From Herbiconiux ginsengi (GTDB lineage Bacteria > Actinomycetota > Actinomycetes > Actinomycetales > Microbacteriaceae): a DNA stretch of 64,000 nt. The notes under the pieces were generated by a model. The model did not search any database. It was not told the DNA's origin and saw nothing but the letters and a program-made list of their open reading frames with translations. A program made the position numbers and the translations under genes. Location of the stretch: NCBI RefSeq assembly GCF_900107435.1, contig NZ_FNPZ01000007.1:62001-126000 (forward strand). Reading direction: 5' to 3'. Below are positions 36,700 through 48,651 of the stretch, in pieces; within the stretch, counting starts at the first letter, position 1, and every line of letters begins with the position of its first letter.

Positions 36700-38463
36700 C
36701 TAAACGCCCAGGGTGATTCCAGCGCCCGGAATGGCGTTCAGCAACTCCTTAGTATATTGCTCCTGCGGGTTGTCGAAGACATCGTCGGTCGAAGCCGCCT
36801 CCACGATCCGCCCCTTCTGCATCACGCAGACGTTGTCGGCGATGACGCGCACCACCGCGAGGTCGTGCGTGATGAAGAGATAGGTGAGCTCCAACTCGGC
36901 CTGCAGATCGGCCAGCAGCTTGAGGATCTGGGCCTGCACGAGCACGTCGAGAGCGGAGACCGCCTCGTCGAGGATGACGACGTCGGGCTTCAGGGCGAGC
37001 GCGCGGGCGATGGCGACACGCTGCCGCTGACCGCCGGAGAGCTCGTTCGGGTACCGCGTGATGAGCGACTGCGGCAGCGCGACCTGGTCGAGCAGCTCGA
37101 GCACGCGCTCCTTGCGCGACGTCCGGTCGCCCACCTTGTGCGTGTGGAGCGGCTCACCGATGGTGTTGCCGATGTTGCGCAACGGATCGAGCGAACCGTA
37201 CGGGTCCTGGAACACCGGCTGCATGCGCCGGCGCAGATCGAGCAGCTGCTTCCCCTTGAGGGGAGCGACATCCTGGCCGTCGATCATGATCGAGCCGCTG
37301 GTGGGGTCTTCGAGGCGCAGGATCATCCGCGCGACGGTCGACTTGCCCGAGCCCGACTCGCCCACGAGGGCCGTGGTCGTGCCCTTCTCCACCGAGAAGT
37401 TCACCTTGTCGGAGGCGATGACCTCACCCGACGCACCCCGGCCCTGGCCGCGGATCTTGTAGACCTTCGTGAGGTCCTTCACCACGATGGCGTCGGGACG
37501 CTTGGTCGTGGGCAGGTGCTCGAGACGCTGCTCCGCGGCGGCGATCAGGTCGAGACCCTCGGTCACCGAGGTGGGCGCGTAGTCGAGGTCGCTCAGCGCG
37601 TGGGTCGCCGACTCGTGCGTCGCCGACTGGATGCGCCGCGAGGCCAGGCTCGGAGCCGCGGCCACGAGACGCTGGGTGTAGGGGTGGATCGGGTTCTGCA
37701 GGATCTCCTTCGAGGGCCCGGCCTCGACGATCTTGCCCTTGTACATCACCACGAGCTGCTCGGCACGCTCGGCCGCCAGGCCGAGGTCGTGCGTGATGAA
37801 CAGCACTGCGGTACCGATGTCTCGGGTGAGCGTCTCGAGGTGGTCGAGGATGCGCCGCTGCACGGTCACGTCGAGAGCCGAGGTCGGCTCGTCGGCGATG
37901 AGCAGCTTCGGGCGCGACGACAGCCCGATGCCGATCAGCACCCGCTGGCGCATGCCTCCGGAGAACTGGTGCGGGAACTGCTTCAGCCGCTTGTCGGCAT
38001 CCGCGAGTCCGGCCTCCCGGAGCACCTGGATGGCGTGGGCGCGCACCTCCTTGCGGCCGGTGGCGATGCCGTTGGCCCGGATCGTCTCCTCGACCTGGAA
38101 ACCGATGCTCCACACCGGGTTGAGGTTCGACATCGGGTCCTGCGGAACGAAGCCGATCAGCTTGCCGCGGATCTCCTCCATCTCCTTCTCTGAGTACTTC
38201 GTGAGCTCCTTGCCGTCGAACTCGATCGAGCCGCCCGTGATGCGGCCGGGGCCGGGGAGCAGGTTGATGATCGCGTGCGCCGTGGTGGACTTGCCCGAGC
38301 CCGACTCCCCCACGATGGCAAGGGTCTGGCCCGGCATCAGGGTGAGGTCGACGCCGCGCACGGCGGGAACGACGCCCTCCGTGGTCTGGAAGCCGACCTG
38401 CAGGTCGCGGATCTTGAGCAGCGGAGCCTGCTCGTCGGACGATGCGGTGATGCGGTCGCTCAT
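36700..38463 (-). CDS. Oligopeptide ABC transporter ATPase, two fused nucleotide-binding domains
   Basis: Protein of 587 aa that fuses the OppD-like and OppF-like ATPases. Domain 1 (about residues 16-270) has GESGSGKST, SGGMRQR and LLIADEPTSALD. Domain 2 (about 325-580) has GESGSGKST, SGGQRQR and VILDEAVSALD, where Ala-Val replaces Pro-Thr after the Walker B Glu. C-terminal OppD/F segments (NPIHPYTQRL and NPQEQYTKEL) bind neither cluster nor Cys visibly. ATG 38463 overlaps the oppC stop by four bases. It powers import of peptides through the adjacent permeases. Confidence 0.88.
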   Translation of the reverse strand: MSDRITASSDEQAPLLKIRDLQVGFQTTEGVVPAVRGVDLTLMPGQTLAIVGESGSGKSTTAHAIINLLPGPGRITGGSIEFDGKELTKYSEKEMEEIRGKLIGFVPQDPMSNLNPVWSIGFQVEETIRANGIATGRKEVRAHAIQVLREAGLADADKRLKQFPHQFSGGMRQRVLIGIGLSSRPKLLIADEPTSALDVTVQRRILDHLETLTRDIGTAVLFITHDLGLAAERAEQLVVMYKGKIVEAGPSKEILQNPIHPYTQRLVAAAPSLASRRIQSATHESATHALSDLDYAPTSVTEGLDLIAAAEQRLEHLPTTKRPDAIVVKDLTKVYKIRGQGRGASGEVIASDKVNFSVEKGTTTALVGESGSGKSTVARMILRLEDPTSGSIMIDGQDVAPLKGKQLLDLRRRMQPVFQDPYGSLDPLRNIGNTIGEPLHTHKVGDRTSRKERVLELLDQVALPQSLITRYPNELSGGQRQRVAIARALALKPDVVILDEAVSALDVLVQAQILKLLADLQAELELTYLFITHDLAVVRVIADNVCVMQKGRIVEAASTDDVFDNPQEQYTKELLNAIPGAGITLGV

Positions 38464-39410
38464 CGCTGAGCCCTCGCCTTCGGGTCGAGAGCGTCTCGGA
38501 TGACCTCGCCGAGCATGATGAAGCTGAGCACGGTGATCGAGAGCGCGAGGGACGGATAGATGAGTGTCTGCGGCGCGGTGCGGAGGTCGGTCTGCGCCTG
38601 GCTTATGTCGTTGCCCCACGACATGGTCGAGTTGGGCAGGCCGACACCGAGGAACGACAGAGTGGCCTCGGCCACGATCGCCGCTCCCAGCGAGATCGTG
38701 GTGACCACGATGACCGGGGCGATCGAGTTGGGCAGCACGTGTCGGATCAGGATACGGAACCGCGAGACGCCGAGCGCCTGCGCGGCCATCACGAAGTCGG
38801 AGTTCTTCACCCGCAGGATCTCGGCTCTCAGCACGCGCGCGGTCGCCGGCCAGGCGAAGATGCCGATGGCCAACGAGATCACGAACACGTTCCGGTAGGC
38901 CGAGAACACCGACATGATGACCACGGCGGCCAGGATGTAGGGGATCGAGAAGAAGATGTCGCCCGCGCGGGAGAGCACGGAGTCGAGCCATCCGCCGTAG
39001 TAGCCGGCGAACATGCCGAACAGGATGCCGAGCACGGTGGTCAGGATGACCACGATGATGCCGACCGAGAGCGACGTCGAGGTTCCGTGGATGATGCGCG
39101 AGAACACGTCGCAACCCTGCTTGGTGAAGCCGAGGATGTGCTCCCCCGTCGGGGCGCCGTTGCTGTTGGACAGCTGGCAGTTGTCGTTCGGCGGCACCTG
39201 GGTGAACAGGTTCGGGAAGAACGCGACGATCAGCACGAGCAGGATGATCGCGGCCGAGATCCAGAACATCGGGCGGCGGCGCATGTCGCGCCAGGCGTCG
39301 ATCCAGAGGTTGCTCGGACGGTCGCCGACCTTGACCGCGTCGATCGCGACGAGAGGGGTCTCCTCCAGGGGCGCGACGAAGTGATTCGAAGACGGAGTGT
39401 TATTTGACAT
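38460..39410 (-). CDS. Oligopeptide ABC transporter permease (OppC/DppC-like)
   Basis: Integral membrane protein of 316 aa with about six transmembrane segments and the cytoplasmic EAA loop ALGVSRFRILIRHVLPNS, which contacts the ATPase. An N-terminal cytoplasmic region of about 45 residues precedes the first helix (FWISAAIILLVLIVAFF). It overlaps the upstream permease by 11 bases and the ATPase by four, showing a tightly packed operon. Confidence 0.88.
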   Translation of the reverse strand: MSNNTPSSNHFVAPLEETPLVAIDAVKVGDRPSNLWIDAWRDMRRRPMFWISAAIILLVLIVAFFPNLFTQVPPNDNCQLSNSNGAPTGEHILGFTKQGCDVFSRIIHGTSTSLSVGIIVVILTTVLGILFGMFAGYYGGWLDSVLSRAGDIFFSIPYILAAVVIMSVFSAYRNVFVISLAIGIFAWPATARVLRAEILRVKNSDFVMAAQALGVSRFRILIRHVLPNSIAPVIVVTTISLGAAIVAEATLSFLGVGLPNSTMSWGNDISQAQTDLRTAPQTLIYPSLALSITVLSFIMLGEVIRDALDPKARAQR

Positions 39411-40329
39411 AGCGGATCCTCGGGTCGAGAAGGCCGTACAGGAGGTCGACGACGAGGTTGACCACCAAGTAGATGAGCACCATCACGGTCACGAACGAGA
39501 CCACGGTCGGGCCCTCGCCTCGGATGATGGCCTGGTAGAGCGTGCGCCCGACGCCGGGGACGTTGAAGATTCCCTCTGTGACGGTGGCACCCACCAGCAG
39601 CACGCCGAAGTCGGTGGCGGCATAGGTGACGACCGGGATGAGCGAGTTGCGCAGGATGTGCACGGGGATGATGCGGCGCCGGGTGAGGCCCTTGCCGTAG
39701 GCGGTACGCACGAAGTCGAGGCTCTGGGTCTCGATCACCGACGCGCGGGTCAGTCGCACGATCTGCGCGAACGTGATGCTCGCCAGCACGAAGGCCGGGA
39801 GTATCAGGTCCTGGATCGGAGCTCCCGACGAGACGGTGGTTCTCGCCCAGCCCAATTGGATGCCGAAGATGAACTGACCGACGAACGCGATCACGAAGAT
39901 GGGCAGCGAGATGAAGATGAGGCTGACCACGAGCGCCGATGCATCGAAGAGCTTCCCCTTCCGCAGACCCGAGACGAGACCGATCAGCACGCCGCCGACG
40001 AATTCGATGAAGAGCGCCATGATGGCGAGCCGGATGGTGACCGGGAAGGTGCGCGCGAGGATCGCGGAGACCGGTTCACCCGAGAAGGAGGTGCCGAAGT
40101 CGCCGCGGAGGATCCCGCCGAGGTAGAGGAAATACTGCACGATGAACGGCTGGTCGAGGTGGTATTCCTGGCGCAGGCGTTCGAGCAGAGCAGGATTCGG
40201 GGTCTTGTCACCGAAGAGGGCGAGAAGCGGGTCTCCGGGCATCGCGAAGACCATGAAGTAGATGAGGAAGGTCGTACCGAGCAGGACGGGGATCGCCTGC
40301 AGAATACGCCTGAAGATATATCCGGCCAA
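39400..40329 (-). CDS. Oligopeptide ABC transporter permease (OppB/DppB-like), TTG start
   Basis: Permease of 309 aa starting (M)AGYIFRRILQAIPVLLGTTF, the standard OppB N-terminus, with six helices and the EAA loop YGKGLTRRRIIPVHILRNS. The start must be TTG 40329: an in-frame TGA lies two codons upstream and no ATG or GTG occurs before the first helix. No good ribosome site is visible, so expression may be weak. It is separated from the binding-protein gene by 106 bases that contain a hairpin. Confidence 0.86.
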   Translation of the reverse strand: MAGYIFRRILQAIPVLLGTTFLIYFMVFAMPGDPLLALFGDKTPNPALLERLRQEYHLDQPFIVQYFLYLGGILRGDFGTSFSGEPVSAILARTFPVTIRLAIMALFIEFVGGVLIGLVSGLRKGKLFDASALVVSLIFISLPIFVIAFVGQFIFGIQLGWARTTVSSGAPIQDLILPAFVLASITFAQIVRLTRASVIETQSLDFVRTAYGKGLTRRRIIPVHILRNSLIPVVTYAATDFGVLLVGATVTEGIFNVPGVGRTLYQAIIRGEGPTVVSFVTVMVLIYLVVNLVVDLLYGLLDPRIRYVK

Positions 40330-40393
40330 AGGTCAGACCGTACCAATCGGGCTAATGGGCATCGTGTGCCACCTGGACTAGAGAACATGATAC

Positions 40394-40422
40394 GGGGGCG
40401 ACAGCCGATGGCCGTCGCCCCC
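40394..40422 (-). terminator. Intercistronic hairpin between binding protein and permease genes
   Basis: Perfect 9-bp stem GGGGGCGAC/GTCGCCCCC around an 11-nt loop, with no T-tract on the minus strand. It probably acts as a partial terminator or mRNA-stabilising stem so that the binding protein is made in excess over the permease subunits, a common arrangement in ABC operons. Confidence 0.6.
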
Positions 40423-40435
40423 GATCGAGCGAGAA

Positions 40436-42052
40436 CTAGCTCTTGGTGACTGCGTAGTAGAGCGGAACCGAGTTCCAGCCGAACTCCACGTTGCTGACGG
40501 ACTCGCTGGAGCCGCCCGTGACGTTCGAGTACCACAGTGGGATCGCCGGGAGGTCCTTCAGCAGGATCTCCTGGGCCTTCTGGAAGTCGTCGTTCGCCTC
40601 CGCGGTGTCGGTGGTCGACGAACCGGCCTGGAGCAGAGCGTCGAAGTCGGGGTTCGAGTAGTCGCCGTCGTTCGAGGATGCGTTGGTCGCGTACAGCGGG
40701 CCGAGGAAGTTGAACAGACCCGGGTAGTCGGCCTGCCATCCGGTACGGAACGCCGTCTGGATGGTGCGGTCGGTGATCGCGGTGCGCTGCTCGGCGAACG
40801 TCGGGTACGGAGCACCCGAGGCGTCGATTCCCAGCGTGTTCTTGATGCTGTTCGACACGGCGTCGACCCAGCCCTGGTGACCACCGTCGGAGTTGTACGC
40901 GATCTGGAACTTGGTGTCGCCCCAGGGCGAGATGGCGTCGGCCTGGGCCCACAGCTTCTTCGCCTCGTCCGGGTTGTACTTCAGCACGTCGGCGCCTTCG
41001 AGGGAGTCGCTCCAGCCGTCGATCACCGGGGAGGTGAAGTCGGAGGCGGGGGTGCGGGTGCCCTGGAAGATGACGTCGGTGATCTCGTCGCGGTTGATCG
41101 CCATCGAGAGGGCGGCGCGGCGGAGCTTGCCTTCCTCGTCGTTGCCGAAGTGCGCGAGGCGCTCCGGGATGGTGAACGACTGGAACACAGCGGACGGCTG
41201 GTTCACGGCGCGGTCGCCGAGGTCGGACTCGTAGGTGCCGAACGCGCTGTCCGGAACCGCGTCGAGAACGTCGAGGTTGCCACCGAGGAGGTCGGCGTAC
41301 GCGGCGTCCTGGCTGGCGTAGAACACGAAGGTCACGCCGCCGTTGGCCGGCTTGCGGCCTCCGGTGTACTCGTCGTTGACGACGAGGTCGATCTTCTCGT
41401 TGTGCTGCCAAGCGTCATCGGAGGCCAGCTTGTAGGGGCCGTTTCCGATGGGGGCCTGACCGAAGGCGTCCATGTCGTCGTAGGCCGACTTGGGCAGCGG
41501 GTAGAAGGCCGAGTAGCCCAGGCGCAGCGGGAAGTCCGCGCGGGGCTCCTTGAGCGTGACGGTGAACGTGGTGGGGTCGACGACCTTGAGGCCCGTGAGG
41601 GGGCTGTCCTCGTCGTAGCTGAAGCCTTCGATGTCTTCGAAGAAGTAGCTGTTCAGCTGCTCGTTCGAGAGGAGGGCGCCATACTGCCAGGCGTCGACGA
41701 AGCTCTGCGCATCGACCGGGTCACCGTTGGTAAAGGTCAGGTCGGGCTTGATCTTGATCGTGAAAGTCTGCGAGTCGTCGGTGTCGATGGACTCGGCGAC
41801 GTCGAGCTGGGGAGCGCCCGTCGCGTCGTAGTACTCGAGTCCGGCGAAGAGGGAGTCGATGATGCGCCCACCACCGGTCTCGTTCGTGTTGGTGGGGATC
41901 AGCGGGTTCTGCGGTTCAGAACCGTTCGCCGTGATGACCGCGGAAGAGCTTCCCGTGGGAGTGTCCGAGCTGCCGCTGGCGCAGCCGGACAGTGCGAGTG
42001 CACTCGCGGCAGCCAGCGCGATGGCGCCGATGCCTAACCGTCTGATTTTCAA
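40436..42052 (-). CDS. Oligopeptide ABC transporter substrate-binding lipoprotein, TTG start
   Basis: SBP_bac_5 family protein of 538 aa. The signal peptide ends in lipobox ALALSGC (Cys near residue 23). The family signature region is GYSAFYPLPKSAY to PIGNGPYKL, and the mature domain begins SAVITANGSEPQNPL. TTG 42052 is the start: AGGAGG lies four bases upstream, while the open frame before it is non-coding in character. It captures peptides outside the membrane for the downstream permeases. The Glu/Asp-rich sequence is typical of actinobacterial peptide-binding lipoproteins. Confidence 0.9.
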   Translation of the reverse strand: MKIRRLGIGAIALAAASALALSGCASGSSDTPTGSSSAVITANGSEPQNPLIPTNTNETGGGRIIDSLFAGLEYYDATGAPQLDVAESIDTDDSQTFTIKIKPDLTFTNGDPVDAQSFVDAWQYGALLSNEQLNSYFFEDIEGFSYDEDSPLTGLKVVDPTTFTVTLKEPRADFPLRLGYSAFYPLPKSAYDDMDAFGQAPIGNGPYKLASDDAWQHNEKIDLVVNDEYTGGRKPANGGVTFVFYASQDAAYADLLGGNLDVLDAVPDSAFGTYESDLGDRAVNQPSAVFQSFTIPERLAHFGNDEEGKLRRAALSMAINRDEITDVIFQGTRTPASDFTSPVIDGWSDSLEGADVLKYNPDEAKKLWAQADAISPWGDTKFQIAYNSDGGHQGWVDAVSNSIKNTLGIDASGAPYPTFAEQRTAITDRTIQTAFRTGWQADYPGLFNFLGPLYATNASSNDGDYSNPDFDALLQAGSSTTDTAEANDDFQKAQEILLKDLPAIPLWYSNVTGGSSESVSNVEFGWNSVPLYYAVTKS

Positions 42053-42115
42053 TTTTCCTCCTGTGCAAAATGCGGGCAAGGCGAAACCCCCTTATGGAGG
42101 GCGCAGCCTAAGGAA

Positions 42116-42134
42116 GTACCCTAAGTGGGGGTAC
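42116..42134. promoter_or_regulatory. Inverted repeat in the promoter region of the peptide operon
   Basis: GTACCC/GGGTAC arms separated by seven bases lie about 64 bases before the binding-protein start, overlapping a possible minus-strand -10 (TAGGGT) with TTGTCG 17 bases upstream as -35. The arrangement could be an operator. The 200-base spacer to the CPBP gene is AT-richer than its surroundings and holds both promoters. Confidence 0.35.
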
Positions 42135-42252
42135 CAGGAACGACAAAATGGTGGCCAAAAAAGTTACATACACGAAACTATCTCCGCTGGTTTATTGTGG
42201 ATTTCCCACAGATTTCGTCGAAAACGAGCGCTGCGCGCAAGAAAGTGGAGTG

Positions 42253-43029
42253 ATGACCCGAGCCACCGAATGGGCCCGTTTTCGCCGCCGTCGTCTGTGG
42301 ACGGAGATCGGGATCGTGCTCGGGGTCTCGCTCGGCGCATCCGCGGTCTACTCGGTCGTCAATCTGATCGGCCGGCTGACCGCCGAGACCGCTCTGGCCG
42401 ACCAGACCGCGACGATCAACGGAGCGCTGAGCGACCGCGCCTGGCTCGACCTCACCTATCAGCTGCTCGCGATCTTCTTCGACCTGGTGCCCGTGGCGCT
42501 GGCGTTCTACCTGCTCGCGATCTCCGGCGGCAATCCCTTCCGCCGCATCGGCTTCGACCTGAAGAAGCCGGCGAGCGACCTCGGGCGAGGTCTGCTGCTC
42601 GTGCTCGTGATCGGCGTGCCGGGCATCGCCCTCTACTTCGTCGGCCGCGCTCTCGGTTTCACCGTGAACGTGGTGCCCGCTCCCCTCGACACCTACTGGT
42701 GGACGACGCCGATCCTCATCCTCTCGGCCCTCCGTGCGGCGCTGCAGGAGGAGCTGATCGTGGTCGGCTATCTGTTCACCCGGTTGCGCCAGCTCGGCTG
42801 GGGGAAATGGCAGATCATCCTGTCGGCCGCCGTGTTGCGCGGCAGCTACCACCTCTACCAGGGCATCGGGCCCTTCTTCGGCAACGTGGTGATGGGGATC
42901 GTGTTCGGCTGGTGCTACTGGCGCTGGGGGCGCGTGATGCCGCTGGTGGTCGCGCACTGGATCATCGACATCGCCTCGTTCGTCGGCTACGCCTGGGCCT
43001 TGGCCACCTTCCCGGCGCTGTTCGGCTAG
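42253..43029 (+). CDS. CPBP family intramembrane metalloprotease
   Basis: Membrane protein of 258 aa with about seven hydrophobic segments. CPBP (Abi) motifs are visible: EELIVVGYLFTRL (motif 1, Glu-Glu and Arg), then VLRGSYHLYQG (motif 2, Arg and His) and VVAHWIIDI (motif 3, His and Asp). Family members are prenyl-endopeptidase-like proteases or bacteriocin-immunity proteins. GTGGAG precedes ATG 42253. Its stop TAG overlaps that of the convergent gene in the shared tetramer CTAG. Confidence 0.82.
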   Translation: MTRATEWARFRRRRLWTEIGIVLGVSLGASAVYSVVNLIGRLTAETALADQTATINGALSDRAWLDLTYQLLAIFFDLVPVALAFYLLAISGGNPFRRIGFDLKKPASDLGRGLLLVLVIGVPGIALYFVGRALGFTVNVVPAPLDTYWWTTPILILSALRAALQEELIVVGYLFTRLRQLGWGKWQIILSAAVLRGSYHLYQGIGPFFGNVVMGIVFGWCYWRWGRVMPLVVAHWIIDIASFVGYAWALATFPALFG

Positions 43030-43802
43030 GCCTTCCGGCCTTTGCGATTGGCGAGGATGAACGCGACGATGCCGAGCACCACGAGCAGCCCGCCGCCGAT
43101 GAAGCCGCCGATCATCAGGGTGTTGGGGGTCTCGCCCGAGCCGCTCTGCGCATCCGGGGTCTCCGCCACGGCGGTGAAGATCGGATCACTCGTGGCCGGG
43201 GCCGTCGGCGAAGCCGTGACGTTCACCGTGATCACGGCCTGGGCGGTGCCCGGGTCGTTGCCGGCGAAGGTGGTCGAGAGCTGACAAAAGATGTTCGAGG
43301 TGCCGATCGGGAAGGCCTGGCCGGACTCCACGGGAGTGCCGACGATCGAACAGCCGTCGAGCGTCAGCCCGGTCGGCAGGTTTGCGGCGAATTCGACCGG
43401 CGCTTGGCCGGAGGCGTCGGCCGTCACATCGATGGTGCCCGGCAGGATGCTCGAGTTCGTGAAGTCGGCGCCCACCACGCGCGTCGCACTGAAGTCGGCC
43501 CCGTCGAGCACCGCGCCGTCGAACTTGGCGCCCTGGACGTCGCCACCCGCGAAATTCGCGCCGGTCAAGGCGGCGCCGCGGAAGTCGCCCTCACCGAAGC
43601 GCGTGCCGCTCAGGTCGACCCCGGCGCATTGCGCGCCGCCCGGCCCGTTATCGCTCAACCGGTAGACGACGCAGTCGCCCTCGGCGAACACGGGGTCGGC
43701 GGCGAACGCCGGAGCTGCGCCCACGCCCACGAGCGCGAGCACGACGCCAACGATCAGGCCGGCCTGGAGACGAACGGAGCGGAAGCGCGGAGCGGCGGGC
43801 AT
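43026..43802 (-). CDS. Secreted, membrane-anchored pentapeptide-repeat protein
   Basis: Protein of 258 aa. A signal peptide (hydrophobic 17-42, cleavage near FAADP) is followed by a short pentapeptide-repeat block (about 62-118) with units such as GADFS, GANFA and GAKFD, then a beta-rich domain with two Cys (LDGCSIVGTP and NIFCQLS) and a C-terminal membrane helix with GRKA. The pentapeptides form a right-handed coil, but in most known cases such repeats are cytoplasmic; here the signal peptide places them outside. Function is unknown. Confidence 0.72.
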   Translation of the reverse strand: MPAAPRFRSVRLQAGLIVGVVLALVGVGAAPAFAADPVFAEGDCVVYRLSDNGPGGAQCAGVDLSGTRFGEGDFRGAALTGANFAGGDVQGAKFDGAVLDGADFSATRVVGADFTNSSILPGTIDVTADASGQAPVEFAANLPTGLTLDGCSIVGTPVESGQAFPIGTSNIFCQLSTTFAGNDPGTAQAVITVNVTASPTAPATSDPIFTAVAETPDAQSGSGETPNTLMIGGFIGGGLLVVLGIVAFILANRKGRKA

Positions 43803-43857
43803 GGCGAGAACCTTAGCAAAGCGCGATGACGCCGAACCTCGTTCGAGCGCTCGCGCC

Positions 43858-46815
<2,958 letters not shown>

Positions 46816-46822
46816 CGTGTGG

Positions 46823-47194
46823 TCATTCCCCGATCAGGGCGTTGTATTCGGCGAGCGAGAGCAGTTCGGGCAGCTCGGTGAACTCGACCTTGAGCAGCCA
46901 GCCGGCGCCCAGCGGGTCGCTGTTCACGAGCTCGGGCGCGTCTTCGACCGCGGCGTTCTTCTCCACCACCGTGCCGTCGACCGGGGCGAAGAGCTCGCCC
47001 ACCGACTTGGTCGACTCGATCTCGCCCACGACGCTGCCGCCGGCGATCTGGGTGCCGGCCGCGGGCAGATCGAGGTACACGATGTCGCCGAGCTGGGCGG
47101 CCGCGTAGGCGGTGATGCCGATGGTGGCGACCGTGCCCTCGACGAGCACCCACTCGTGTTCGGAGGTGTAACGGAGTTCGCTCTGGTCAGTCAT
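46823..47194 (-). CDS. gcvH: Glycine cleavage system H protein
   Basis: Lipoyl-carrier protein of 123 aa. The lipoylated Lys lies in [15 protein letters not shown] near residue 60, and SEHEWV begins the domain. ATG 47194 sits one base after the gcvT stop (TGACATG), which fits coupled translation; the open frame further upstream is an overlap artefact. It shuttles intermediates between the P, T and L proteins. Confidence 0.94.
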   Translation of the reverse strand: MTDQSELRYTSEHEWVLVEGTVATIGITAYAAAQLGDIVYLDLPAAGTQIAGGSVVGEIESTKSVGELFAPVDGTVVEKNAAVEDAPELVNSDPLGAGWLLKVEFTELPELLSLAEYNALIGE

Positions 47195-47195
47195 G

Positions 47196-48326
47196 TCAAT
47201 CCTTCTTCCGGCGGTAGAACGGGAGGGTCGTGGTGCGGAACGCGAGGCGGGTGCCCCGGATGTCGACACTGAGCTCGGTGCCGGGCTCGGCGAACGCCGG
47301 AGTCACGTAGGCCATGGCGATCGGATGCCCGAGCGTCGGCGAGAGCGCCCCGCTCGTCACAATGCCGATCGGCTCCGTCGCCGTGTCGTCGGCGTAGATC
47401 GGATAGTCGGCACGCGCAGCTCGACGGCCGTCGGCCACGAGACCCACCAGCGCCGGAGCGTCGGCGGCCGGGCCCTGTTCGACGGCCGCACGGCCGACGA
47501 ACGCGGCTTTCGCCATCGCGGGCACCCGACCGAGTCCCGCCTGCACCGGGAAGGTCTCGAGGGAGAGTTCGTGGCCGTAGAGCGGCATGCCGGCCTCGAG
47601 GCGCAGGGTGTCACGGCTGGCGAGCCCGGCGGGCACGATGCCGTGGTCGGCTCCGGCCTTTGCCACGGCGGCCCAGACGGCCTCGGCCAGATCCGGATGC
47701 ACGTACAGCTCGAATCCGTCCTCACCCGTGTAGCCGGTGCGAGCGACCAGAACGCGCTCGCCCCGGAAGGTGCCCTCGATGGCCCGGTAGTACCGCAGCT
47801 CGTCGAGGCCGGGGGCGTCGAAGCCGGCGGTCGCTTCGAGGACCGACCGGGAGACCGGACCCTGCACGGCGATCAGTGCCGTCTCGTCACTGACGTCGCG
47901 CAGCACGGCGTCGAAGCCGCCGATCCGCTCGGTCAGCGCGGCGGCCACCGGATCGTGGTTCGAGGCGTTGGCCACGACGAGGAAATCGGAGTCTCCGGTG
48001 CGGTACACCACGAGATCGTCGATGATGCCGCCCTCCGGGGCCAGCAACAACGAGTACTTGGCCTGGCCGAGCTCGATGGCCGAGAGCAGACCCGCGAGCG
48101 CATGATCGAGGAACGCTGCGGCCTCGGGGCCGGACACCTCGAACTCCGCCATGTGCGAGAGATCGAAGAGCCCCACGGCCGTGCGCACGGCGTGGTGCTC
48201 GGCGAGATCGCTCGAGTAGCGAACCGGCATCTGCCAGCCGGCGAAGTCGGTGAAGGTGGCGCCCGCGGCGACATGCACCGCGTGCAGCGGGGAGTAGCGA
48301 GGAGGGGAATCCGTCGATTCGGTCAT
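47196..48326 (-). CDS. gcvT: Aminomethyltransferase, T protein
   Basis: Tetrahydrofolate-dependent aminomethyltransferase of 376 aa. Conserved segments include [33 protein letters not shown] and [15 protein letters not shown] 48326 has a GGAGAA ribosome site and begins [15 protein letters not shown]. It is the first gene of gcvTHP, 84 bases after the tandem glycine riboswitch, so glycine should switch the whole operon. The L protein (lpd) is not in the window. Confidence 0.94.
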   Translation of the reverse strand: MTESTDSPPRYSPLHAVHVAAGATFTDFAGWQMPVRYSSDLAEHHAVRTAVGLFDLSHMAEFEVSGPEAAAFLDHALAGLLSAIELGQAKYSLLLAPEGGIIDDLVVYRTGDSDFLVVANASNHDPVAAALTERIGGFDAVLRDVSDETALIAVQGPVSRSVLEATAGFDAPGLDELRYYRAIEGTFRGERVLVARTGYTGEDGFELYVHPDLAEAVWAAVAKAGADHGIVPAGLASRDTLRLEAGMPLYGHELSLETFPVQAGLGRVPAMAKAAFVGRAAVEQGPAADAPALVGLVADGRRAARADYPIYADDTATEPIGIVTSGALSPTLGHPIAMAYVTPAFAEPGTELSVDIRGTRLAFRTTTLPFYRRKKD

Positions 48327-48410
48327 GAGTTCTCCGGTTTCGTCGCAGGCGGTGCCGGCGAGTGGCGGGAGCAGCATGCACGATCACCGTGCAGGTCTGC
48401 CCTGAGAACT

Positions 48411-48595
48411 CCCCCTCTGTCATCGTGCCTGAGAGTTTCACGCCGCGAGCGGCGCTTTCACCGTGGGCGAGCCGCTGTCGATGCTGCGGACTGCTTTCCA
48501 GAGCGGCCAGTTCGATGCGGTACGAGGACCTGAGAGATTATCGGGGAGGATTGCTCCTTCGGTGCCGTTCCGGAGTGGATCGGCTCTCCCGCGTC
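48411..48595 (-). ncRNA. Tandem glycine riboswitch upstream of gcvT
   Basis: On the minus strand the first aptamer runs from GGGAGAGCC near 48590 through CACCGAAGGAGCAA to ATCTCTCAGGT near 48530. The second ends with AAACTCTCAGGCACG and GACAGAGGG near 48411. Two CTCTCAGG cores in tandem are diagnostic of the glycine riboswitch. A small TGCACG/CGTGCA hairpin at 48377-48393 follows and may be part of the expression platform. In known cases glycine binding turns expression on. Confidence 0.9.
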
Positions 48596-48651
48596 GAGCT
48601 AGTGGCCAGCGGTATTCAGTTGAGGTGCTACGCGAACGAGCTTAGCGCCCC

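Noticed and set aside
38464-39114. N-terminal extension of the fused ATPase frame
   Set aside because: It overlaps the recognised permease in another frame; the ATPase begins at ATG 38463 in an ATGA overlap.
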